A stretch of 7,193 bases of DNA, from assembly GCA_003224785.1 (NCBI GenBank), contig QHZV01000215.1:23864-31056 (forward strand), in the 5' to 3' direction. Each line of letters opens with the position of its first letter. Positions within the stretch are counted from its first letter, which is position 1. The notes beneath the pieces were generated by a model. It did no database searches. It was not told the DNA's origin and was given only the letters and a program-made list of their open reading frames with translations. The DNA is from Acidobacteriota bacterium. Its GTDB lineage: Bacteria > Acidobacteriota > Terriglobia > Terriglobales > Acidobacteriaceae. Shown here piece after piece: positions 1 to 6,239 of the stretch. The translations under genes and the position numbers were made by a program.

Positions 1-470
1 CCAGAGCTCTTTGTGCTACGGCCCTCATGGCCGGAGATACGCCGCTTCGGCTCTCGCTCGCCGCCTTCGCGCGGCGACGCCTTCTTCGAGCTTGAGTTGG
101 TCCGCTTTGCTGATTTCGGGCGTCCACTGCGTTCAGTTGTGCTGCTGCGTTCGTCCGATTCTTCTTCGGAGGAGACCTCGACGTTCTCGCGGTTCACCAA
201 CTTATTGAAATTACTCTTTTGTCCATTGGCCATCTTTTCCTGAACGACCAATGCCAAGTTGTTGTCGTCGAACTTCTCAAACCACTCTTCCCATTCGATT
301 TCTTCCAGAGAGTCACCGCCGCTGTAGCCCGGAAAGTCGAGACGAATGATGCCGATGCCTTCTTCGCCAGAGGTATTTCGGACTGCCGCAGGCTTACCGC
401 CGCGCTCCTCAGCCCAGCGCTGGATTTCGTCGTGATCAATCAATGTTCGTGATGAGGATTTTGATGGCAT
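1..470 (-). CDS. Conserved hypothetical protein with charged tail (3' end outside window)
   Basis: The frame opens with ATG at 470-468 and stays open to the left edge, giving 156 visible codons and no stop. An AAGGAG Shine-Dalgarno site six bases upstream of the ATG supports the start. Residues about 10-95 form a compact, conserved-looking region: LIDHDEIQRWAEERGGKPA, then IGIIRLDFPGYSGG, an acidic aromatic stretch (EIEWEEWFEKFDDNNLAL) and GQKSNFNKLVNRE. I recognise this pattern from small bacterial hypothetical proteins, some of which I recall being labelled as glucan-branching related. That label is not supported by any catalytic motif here. From residue about 98 the protein becomes low complexity, first acidic (SSEEESDE), then rich in S, K, R and G, which suggests a disordered and possibly nucleic-acid-binding tail. 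It is the last visible gene after the glycosyltransferases, separated by 60 bases, so it may be an operon member or independent. The function is unknown. Confidence 0.85.
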   Translation of the reverse strand, partial: MPSKSSSRTLIDHDEIQRWAEERGGKPAAVRNTSGEEGIGIIRLDFPGYSGGDSLEEIEWEEWFEKFDDNNLALVVQEKMANGQKSNFNKLVNRENVEVSSEEESDERSSTTERSGRPKSAKRTNSSSKKASPREGGEREPKRRISGHEGRSTKSS

Positions 471-530
471 GGGAGACTCCTTGTGTAAATTGCAGCAAGC
501 TGTTGCGCATCCAGCAGTGAGATGCGGGGG
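471..530 (-). other. 60-base intergenic gap
   Basis: This is the only gap longer than a dozen bases in the window, between the stop of the last CgeB gene (TGA at 533-531) and the ATG of the hypothetical protein. It contains a Shine-Dalgarno site at 477-482 and a weak imperfect hairpin at 492-506 with no following T run. I see no convincing -35/-10 pair on the minus strand, so the simplest reading is continued transcription from the operon. Confidence 0.5.
477..482 (-). promoter_or_regulatory. Ribosome binding site for the hypothetical protein
   Basis: On the minus strand AAGGAG is followed by a six-base spacer (TCTCCC) and ATG at 470-468. This fixes the start of a frame that has no stop inside the window. 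It also argues that the gene is real, although the opposite strand and another minus frame are open across the same stretch. Confidence 0.75.
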
Positions 531-1682
531 TCAAGAAATAGGCTGCGCCGATCCTCCGGGGAATGCCGCGGAAGTTGAGGCGGCGAGCAAAATCTGCGAG
601 GGCAAGCGGCTTTTGCCAGCGGAGACCGACGAGACATGCTGCTCGAACTCCTCAGCCCGGCGACTGGAGCTATGTTCCACCAGCACACGTTCACGAGCGA
701 GCTGGCCGATCCTTTGTAGCTGGAGGTCATCAGTGTCGCGCAGGATAAAAATAATTTCGCTACTGCTTTCTGCAACCAGGACTTCTTCTCCTGTTTTCAG
801 GATGCTGTCGAGACCTGGCCAGGTATCGGAAATAATCGGACAGGCGCAGGCAGCTGCTTCGAAAAGCCGGACGGAAGGAGAGAAGCCCCATTCCGCCATT
901 GCCTGGCGAGTTACGTTCAATGTCAGTCGCGAAGACGAATAGAAATGCGGATGCCATCGCGGGGACAGGTGCTTGATTCGCCGCACATTTCGCGGCCATT
1001 TGATCTTCGACGGATACTGCGGCCCGGCAAGAAGGAATCTGCGATTGGGAGCATTCAGGGCAGGCGCGATGAAGAGTTCATCCAACTTTGGTTGGCGATC
1101 GGCCGCGTAGGTACCCATGTAGCTGAGATCGCATTGATATCGGCGGTACACGCCGCGAGGGCGATATTTCTGCGGTTCGAAACTGCAATAGAACGGTAGG
1201 GCGCGAGGGGCATGGAATTCCTGCTTAATTTGATTCAGGATTGGCCCCCCAGTGAAGCTCAGGTAGAGATCGAAGTGTCTGACTTGTCGGGGCTGGAGAT
1301 ATTCCGCGCCACCGGCACGGAGCTTACTTAACGTGATTGGGGTATCAATATCGTAGAAAACTTTGATTGGCACTTTTGAATTCGCCAGCTCATCGGTGAC
1401 GCGAATCCCTTCAGGAAAATACGAGCCAACAATTGCGACGTCACAGTCTTCAATCTCCTGCCGAATGGCGGGAAGCGCAGAACGCCAGTGATCAAATAGG
1501 CGGACCTGACAGAATTCAGGGCAAGGCATGTCGCGGTTTGAGGCATACCACTCTTCGTTTTTCTCAAAGAATACGATCTGGTGCCCGCGTTTCTGCAGTG
1601 CGGCCAGCAGCGCGCGGTACGTAGTGGCATGACCGTTTCCCCATGAAGATGTGATCGAGAGACCGAAGACGACGATTTTCAA
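531..1682 (-). CDS. CgeB-type glycosyltransferase (paralogue 1)
   Basis: This is a 383-residue predicted cytoplasmic glycosyltransferase with the two-domain GT-B layout typical of CgeB/YkvP-like proteins, and no signal peptide or membrane segment. The N-terminal Rossmann region carries GLSITSSWGNGHATTYR (residues 7-23), then DIDTP (111-115) and FTGGP (143-147). YMGTYAADRQPKLDELF follows from residue 188. The C-terminal half has GFSPSVRLFEA (266-276) and PIISDTW (282-288), the expected donor-binding part of a Glyco_trans_1_2-like domain. The last 30 or so residues are low-complexity and probably not conserved. The start is TTG at 1682-1680, supported by GAGGAG seven bases upstream and by the N-terminus beginning directly on the first beta strand, as in relatives. 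It follows the preceding gene by 11 bases, with its ribosome site overlapping that gene's stop. The acceptor and donor sugars cannot be inferred. The family call is strong, the exact role unknown. Confidence 0.9.
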   Translation of the reverse strand: MKIVVFGLSITSSWGNGHATTYRALLAALQKRGHQIVFFEKNEEWYASNRDMPCPEFCQVRLFDHWRSALPAIRQEIEDCDVAIVGSYFPEGIRVTDELANSKVPIKVFYDIDTPITLSKLRAGGAEYLQPRQVRHFDLYLSFTGGPILNQIKQEFHAPRALPFYCSFEPQKYRPRGVYRRYQCDLSYMGTYAADRQPKLDELFIAPALNAPNRRFLLAGPQYPSKIKWPRNVRRIKHLSPRWHPHFYSSSRLTLNVTRQAMAEWGFSPSVRLFEAAACACPIISDTWPGLDSILKTGEEVLVAESSSEIIFILRDTDDLQLQRIGQLARERVLVEHSSSRRAEEFEQHVSSVSAGKSRLPSQILLAASTSAAFPGGSAQPIS

Positions 1683-1689
1683 ATGGCGA

Positions 1690-1695
1690 CTCCTC
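1690..1695 (-). promoter_or_regulatory. Ribosome binding site deciding a TTG start
   Basis: GAGGAG on the minus strand lies seven bases before TTG at 1682-1680. No in-frame ATG sits at a comparable position, so the TTG is preferred. The site overlaps the TGA stop (1696-1694) of the upstream gene, so terminating ribosomes could re-initiate here. Confidence 0.7.
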
Positions 1696-2869
1696 AGACT
1701 GGTACTTGCGACAGCTTGTAGCCGACAGCATCTGGCTGAAATCGGCTACTGGTTTCCTCCGAGAACAGCGTCTGTAATGCGGCGTGGACCTCACGTGCGC
1801 GCGTTTCGTATGTGTGTTCACTCAGTGCTCGCTTGAGCATGGCGGAACCGATATTCGAGGCCTCGGCAGCGGAAAGGCGCTTCAAATGATTGACGATATC
1901 GCGAGCCGATCGCGCAATCAGGATTTCGGCTTCCGGAGCGAAGAACCTTTCAATGCCTTCCCACGCGTCTGTAATCAGACAGACCCCCGCTCCCGCAGCC
2001 TCGAAAATTCGAGTGGGGGGAGAGAAGCCGGTTTTCGCCATCGAATCACGATTGATGTTGAGGACCATCCGAGCCGAGCAATTTACAAAGTTGTGACGGT
2101 CGCTGCCAACATGCCCGATCCAGCGGACATTGCTTGGTAACTTCTTTTCACCCCAACCTTCTCCGCCCAGAACGAAAGATAAATCCGGCGCCTGCGAGGC
2201 GGCACGGAGGAAAAACTCTTCAACTCGCGCTTCCCGATCGGGGAGGCGATGTCCAACAAATGCAAGATCGCAGGCGAGTCCCGGGCTGGGAGGAACGGGA
2301 TGATGAGTCTCGGGATCGAGCCCGTTGTAGATTGGCACACAAAGCCGTGCTCCGAGACGATCGTAATGCGCCACAACAGTCGGCCCGCCGCCATACGTGA
2401 ACACGGTGTCATATTGCGGAACTAGGCCGCGGAACGGATCTGATAGGTTGGCTTCAACTCGGGCCAGTGTTGCGGGCGCGTCCACGTCCCAAAAAATGAC
2501 TTTGGTTTCAGGTGAGCGGCAAGTGAGGACTTCTCTCTCGAGTCGTTCATCGTCCGCGCCAACCCCGCTGTGCTTAATGACGATTTGTGCGTGCGCCGCT
2601 TCGTTAATTAACTTGGGAATGTCGTTGGGCGATTGATAAACCCGGACTTCAGCGTAATCAATGTTGGAACTATCTCGATGATCTTGACGCGAGTAGATGG
2701 CGGGCTCGGCAAAAATGATGCGATATCCGAGGCGATGTAGGTATTTGTAAATTCCGCGATAGTAGGTTGCGGCGCCGTTCCAATAGGTAGAGGTCAGGCT
2801 GGAGCCAAAAACGAAGATGTTCTTTGTTCTGAGGCTCGTTTCTCCAACGCTGATCTTTCCAGTCCTCAT
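1694..2869 (-). CDS. CgeB-type glycosyltransferase (paralogue 2)
   Basis: This is a 391-residue predicted cytoplasmic CgeB-like GT-B glycosyltransferase. The motifs run parallel to paralogue 1: GSSLTSTYWNGAATYYRG at 22-39, DVDAP at 128-132, TYGGGP at 158-163, then a CDLAFVGHRLPDREARVEEF stretch. Near the C-terminus it has GFSPPTRIFEA from about 281 and LITDAW ending at about 303. The longest open frame reaches up to 2920 and would add 17 residues, but I choose ATG at 2869. That ATG overlaps the upstream stop as ATGA and has AGGAG eight bases before it. Identity with the other two CgeB genes is clear only at motifs, so this is an old divergence and not a recent tandem duplication. Because the upstream gene is frameshifted, coupling from it should be lost, and translation probably depends on this gene's own ribosome site. 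Donor and acceptor are unknown. Confidence 0.9.
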   Translation of the reverse strand: MRTGKISVGETSLRTKNIFVFGSSLTSTYWNGAATYYRGIYKYLHRLGYRIIFAEPAIYSRQDHRDSSNIDYAEVRVYQSPNDIPKLINEAAHAQIVIKHSGVGADDERLEREVLTCRSPETKVIFWDVDAPATLARVEANLSDPFRGLVPQYDTVFTYGGGPTVVAHYDRLGARLCVPIYNGLDPETHHPVPPSPGLACDLAFVGHRLPDREARVEEFFLRAASQAPDLSFVLGGEGWGEKKLPSNVRWIGHVGSDRHNFVNCSARMVLNINRDSMAKTGFSPPTRIFEAAGAGVCLITDAWEGIERFFAPEAEILIARSARDIVNHLKRLSAAEASNIGSAMLKRALSEHTYETRAREVHAALQTLFSEETSSRFQPDAVGYKLSQVPV

Positions 2870-3868
2870 TTCCCTAGCTCCTGACAAATGTCCTGAAATT
2901 GGATAGCACGATGGCGGCAAGTGTGCCGCTGCTGAATGGTCTCGAGGGCGGACTTGGAGAGTTGCCCGCGTGCCGCATCATCGCGCAGCAAATGGGCGAT
3001 TTCTGCTTTCATTACGCGTCCGTTGGGAACGCAGATGAAATCTTCGTTCGGCTTGAAAAGCTGCTCGTGATCCTCCCACGGCGAGCAGACGACCGGAACA
3101 CCGCATGCGAATGGTAAAAGCGGCGGGGAATATGAAGCGTGAGAGCGCATTGGGAATATACGTTGGGCGCTGAAAGATTTGGAAGATAGCCGCGATACTC
3201 AATTCCGGCGGAGTGCAACTGAGACTTTGCCTGCTGCGGATAACGAACTCCGTACACTGCAGCTTGCCTGTTCTGCAGGTTGCTCAAAGGTTCCATCAAG
3301 AACTCGTTTAGTTCACGAGTGCGCTCTTCGTCTCCCCAGTTTCCAATCCAGTTGATTTCGGCGCTCGTCGTTTTGAATGTTGGAGTGAAGCGGGCAGCGT
3401 CCGCGGCTTCGTGGAATGTCCAAGCGCGTTGAACATTGAAGACTTCCTTATAGATTCGGCGCACGGCTTCGCCGAAGGCCAGCACGCCGTCGAAATCCTG
3501 CACGTGAAATTTTGCGATTTGCTGCGGATTGGTGTATGCGCGATGATGCGTGTCGTGCAGCAAGACGCGAAATCCTAAACGCTGCTTGAGCGACAAGACT
3601 TTGTTCGCAATTTCAGGCGAAGTCCATTCGTGTAGGACCACGACATCCGAGTCGCGCAATTCGGTTTCCGCGAACTGCTGAAAGCTGTCCTCAGAATATG
3701 TGCGTAGGTCGGAAGGTTGACGTAGGACCAGGCGTTATCGGCCTCGTAGCAGCGGACCTCGTGGCCGAGTCGCGCGAGTTCGTCCACTAAGCCACGCAGA
3801 AAATGGGCGTTGCCGTGGTTCCAGTCGGAGCGCCATGAGTGCGCAAAAAATCGCAGGCGAAGGCTCAT
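2866..3868 (-). pseudogene. Broken CgeB-type glycosyltransferase (paralogue 3), two frame changes
   Basis: One glycosyltransferase is spread over three minus-strand frames. Frame 1 (ATG at 3868 to about 3713) gives MSLRLRFFAHSWRSDWNHGN, AHFLRGLVDELARLGHEV and WSYVNL. Frame 2 (about 3712 to 3117) gives LRDSDVVVLHEW, LLHDTHHRAYTNP, GVLAFGEAVRRIY, INWIGNWGDEERTRELNEFL and LTLHIPRRFY. Frame 3 (about 3117 to 2866) gives CGVPVVCSPWEDHEQLFKPN and ends ELGK. The pieces are in order and together match the CgeB layout. Against paralogues 1 and 2, about seven residues are missing at the first break and about twelve at the second, where GFSPxxRxFEA should be. Both changes are of the same sense (net loss of 1 modulo 3), so small deletions explain them. 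Unbroken translation from 3868 would stop at 3575. The start and end still form ATGA overlaps with both neighbours, so the decay is recent or a sequence error. It would be inactive as read. Confidence 0.85.
2878..2882 (-). promoter_or_regulatory. Ribosome binding site fixing the start of CgeB paralogue 2
   Basis: AGGAG on the minus strand lies eight bases before ATG at 2869-2867, inside the end of the upstream gene. It selects the internal ATG over the in-frame start codon at 2920. It also allows independent initiation even though the upstream frame is broken. Confidence 0.7.
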
Positions 3869-4962
3869 GCGGCGGCCCTCTTGCTGGTCAAGTTGAAGTA
3901 CAGGTCTTCGTAATCGCTCACCATTCTTTGCGCAATGAAAAGCCGGCGGGCGCGTTCGCAGGCACGCTGGGCATATTCGGTCCGGAGCGAATGATTCTCT
4001 GAGAGCAGACGAATAGCTTCGGCCAAGCTGTCGGCATCATTGTGCTTGAAATAGAGAGCTGCATCGTCCCAGAGCTCGTGGAATGTCGAAATGTCGTTGG
4101 CGATGAGCGCACATCCTGACAGGGCAGCCTCAACTGGAGCAAGTCCGAATGGCTCATAACGAGAAGTCGCAACGTAAATGGACGATTCCGAGTAGAGGGC
4201 GCGCAACTGGGCTTCATCTTGCTCACCGGAGAACGTGGCGTTCGCCGAGGTATCGAGCGAAAACGACTCGCCATTGTCTGGATGTTGCAGAGTCCCTACG
4301 ATTCTGACGGGAACCGGATGTGTGCGATCCAGCAGAAGCTTGATTTGCTTGGCTTCATCCCAAAGGCGGCCCACCGTCAGAACGCAATTCGTTTTATAAG
4401 CTGAGGGCACGAACAGATCGGCGTTGCGGCCATTGTGGACCGCGTTCACTCTCTGCGAAGACAATCCGTAATTCTCGCGGAGTGTGTCGAGCATCGATCT
4501 TGAAGGCGCAATGATTGCGTCAGCCCCATCGAGTCCTTTTGAAACGACATCCCTGTACCAGGCGAACCAAGGCGACTGAGGGAACGGATCATCGTGTACG
4601 GATTTCCACCAGCTCAGTACATCGCTGTGCGCCACCACGATCTTTGGAGTTCCGCACTCCAGCGCTCCATAACAAAACTGGTTAAAGTGCAAGATGTCGG
4701 GGTGCGCGGTAGCGATGATCTGATCCAGGTACTTCGCTGATTCTGCAATGCCGGATTCAGAATCCTGCATCCACTCGAGAGGAAACGATGTGGGGTAGTA
4801 GGCCAGATTCTTCTTTTCCATCCAGGAAGTTTGTGCAGAAGTGGGCATTCTGCCGAAGCTGACGAGAGTCACACGATGTCCGCGATCGAGTAAGCCGCAC
4901 ACCAACTCGCGGGTATAAGTCCACACACCGCCGACGGTGTCTGCAGTGATTAGAACGTGCAC
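3865..4962 (-). CDS. GT4-family glycosyltransferase
   Basis: This is a complete 365-residue GT-B retaining glycosyltransferase, expected in the cytoplasm or at the membrane face, with no transmembrane segment. The N-terminal acceptor domain has the glycine-rich loop DTVGGVWTYTREL (8-20), then LHFNQFCYGALE and VAHSDVLSWW. The C-terminal donor domain begins near VLTVGRLWDEAKQ. It carries the GT4 signature E-x7-E in EPFGLAPVE (E270 and E278), followed by ALSGCALIANDISTFHELW. The length is usual for GT4 enzymes. The start is GTG at 4962-4960 with GAGGA six bases upstream. This start lies inside the 3' end of the radical SAM gene (13-base overlap), and the TGA stop overlaps the next ATG. It very likely transfers a hexose-type residue from a nucleotide sugar in the pathway shared with its neighbours. 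The specific sugar cannot be read from the sequence. Confidence 0.93.
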   Translation of the reverse strand: MHVLITADTVGGVWTYTRELVCGLLDRGHRVTLVSFGRMPTSAQTSWMEKKNLAYYPTSFPLEWMQDSESGIAESAKYLDQIIATAHPDILHFNQFCYGALECGTPKIVVAHSDVLSWWKSVHDDPFPQSPWFAWYRDVVSKGLDGADAIIAPSRSMLDTLRENYGLSSQRVNAVHNGRNADLFVPSAYKTNCVLTVGRLWDEAKQIKLLLDRTHPVPVRIVGTLQHPDNGESFSLDTSANATFSGEQDEAQLRALYSESSIYVATSRYEPFGLAPVEAALSGCALIANDISTFHELWDDAALYFKHNDADSLAEAIRLLSENHSLRTEYAQRACERARRLFIAQRMVSDYEDLYFNLTSKRAAA

Positions 4963-6239
4963 TCAAGTTCCTCGATTGAAGCGGGTTGTGCCTCCTGAAT
5001 GTCGCTGTAACCTTTTTCTCGAAAGGTCCCGGTATAGTACTGGTGAGCGCGTTCCCAGGCGTAATCGTCGGGCGCGCCAAACATGCGCAAATAGTCGGGC
5101 GTGCCGGGGAAGGGAAACATCGGCACGGGATCGCTCACCCAGACGCCGTGCGCCTTCAGATGTTCTTGCCAGCCGCGAATCTGGTCGCGTTGGTCGTGTG
5201 GAGTCAGGATCAGATTGGCTTGCACCCACGGGATGCGCTTGCGGGCGTGGATCAGTAACTCCGCAAGCCGCTCCGTGCTTAGCTTGCAATTTTTGTTGAG
5301 TTCGTCGCGACCTTCTTCGGTAATAGATTCGACACCACACTCCATAGAGATGCAGTGCGCGCGGCCGAGTAGATCGAGGCTCTCTTCGGTCCAGAGATCG
5401 ACGCGAGTTTGCAGTCCAATGGTGACAGGCCTCTCGGCAAGACCTTCCAACAGCTGTTGGACGTTGCGACCAACTCCGAAAATCTCATCAATGAAATAAA
5501 TGTATGTGACACCACGAGCGATGAGGCGGTCCACTTCTTGCAGGACTGCGTCTACCTCTCGCTCGCGATATTTATTGCGGAAGAGGGTCTTATTGCAGAA
5601 GGAGCAAGCCCAGGGGCATCCACGCGCGAATTCGAGTTCGGCGCCACGGCCTCCCTCGTCATTAAAAACGTGATGACGGTGAGAATGCGCCTCGACTCGA
5701 TAGTTCTCAAACGTTAGCGCGCCCAGCTTACGCATGTCGGTGACCGCCAACGATGGCGACATGTGTTGGCCTTCAGAAGATTTCCAGCAGCATCCGTCAA
5801 TTTGTGACCACGGTTCATGGGCAAGCTTGGGCAGAACCTGGTCAGGCTCTCCACGAAACGCGACATCACAATTTAGTTTGCGAAGTGTCGAGGCGGGCGT
5901 GGCGGAAGCGTGTGGGCCAATCGCAACCTTGATAGCGCCACATTCTAAGGCGTGGAACCATTGCTGAGGAACACGCAATTCGGGCGGAGGGCATCGCCAA
6001 AAGAGATACGAAGGCGCGGTGGGAATGACGAGAAAATCCGGCTTGATCTTCTCAATGCGCTGCTTAACCTCCTCAATATCGAGTTTGTCCGATTGCGCGT
6101 CAATCAGGAAGGGTTCGTCCCCGGTTGCGTGAATCTGGTCGAAAGCAAAGAGCAACTCGAGGGGATAGTGTGGCTCCTGGCAACCGAAGTAAATCGAGCC
6201 GTGAAAATCCCATGCCGGGTTGACTAAAGCAAATTTCAA
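4950..6239 (-). CDS. B12-binding-domain radical SAM protein
   Basis: This is a complete 429-residue protein. Residues about 1-140 form a cobalamin-binding-like Rossmann domain: FALVNPAWDFHGSIYFGCQE near the start, LIDAQSDKL, FLVIPTAPSYLFWRCPPPE at 69-87, and IGPHASATP followed by DVAFRGEPDQVLPKLA. The radical SAM domain has ARGCPWACSFCNK with the CxxxCxxC cluster ligands C208, C212 and C215. YIYFIDEIFGVG at 246-257, VTIGLQTRVDLW and ISMECGVESITEEG follow. An AdoMet-derived radical reaction with a [4Fe-4S] cluster is therefore likely. The N-terminal domain lacks an obvious DxHxxG cobalamin-ligand motif, so base-off His ligation is doubtful. I recall a similar family described as TIGR04295, tied to oligosaccharide loci, but did not search it. 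The start is TTG at 6239, with GGGAG eight bases upstream and a TTGA overlap with the epimerase stop. The substrate is unknown; a sugar or glycan carbon is inferred from context. Confidence 0.92.
   Translation of the reverse strand: MKFALVNPAWDFHGSIYFGCQEPHYPLELLFAFDQIHATGDEPFLIDAQSDKLDIEEVKQRIEKIKPDFLVIPTAPSYLFWRCPPPELRVPQQWFHALECGAIKVAIGPHASATPASTLRKLNCDVAFRGEPDQVLPKLAHEPWSQIDGCCWKSSEGQHMSPSLAVTDMRKLGALTFENYRVEAHSHRHHVFNDEGGRGAELEFARGCPWACSFCNKTLFRNKYREREVDAVLQEVDRLIARGVTYIYFIDEIFGVGRNVQQLLEGLAERPVTIGLQTRVDLWTEESLDLLGRAHCISMECGVESITEEGRDELNKNCKLSTERLAELLIHARKRIPWVQANLILTPHDQRDQIRGWQEHLKAHGVWVSDPVPMFPFPGTPDYLRMFGAPDDYAWERAHQYYTGTFREKGYSDIQEAQPASIEELECTF
4969..4973 (-). promoter_or_regulatory. 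Ribosome binding site deciding a GTG start
   Basis: GAGGA on the minus strand lies six bases before GTG at 4962-4960, within the coding end of the radical SAM gene. The N-terminus so defined begins directly with the first Rossmann strand (MHVLITADTVGG), as expected for GT4 proteins. Confidence 0.65.

Noticed and set aside
194..439. An 81-codon minus-strand open frame
   Set aside because: The frame starting at 470 in the same region has a strong ribosome site and a conserved-looking sequence, whereas this one is basic and serine-rich without recognisable structure.
492..506. Imperfect inverted repeat GCAGCA-AGC-TGTTGC as a possible terminator
   Set aside because: It has one mismatch, a six-base stem and no T run on either side, so it does not qualify as an intrinsic terminator.
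1784..2140. Plus-strand open frames opposite CgeB paralogue 2 (also near 469-942 and 4937-5499)
   Set aside because: They are antisense to clear glycosyltransferase or radical SAM coding sequence, show no family motifs, and overlap each other in different frames.
2870..2920. A longer N-terminus for CgeB paralogue 2 starting at 2920
   Set aside because: The extra 17 residues lie inside the previous gene's coding end and do not resemble the family. The ATG at 2869 has an ATGA overlap and a good ribosome site.
3105..3125. Programmed -1 ribosomal frameshift at CGC-TTT-TAC in the broken CgeB gene
   Set aside because: The sequence is not a good X-XXY-YYZ slippery heptamer, I see no clear downstream structure, and about twelve conserved residues are missing at the junction, which slippage would not restore.
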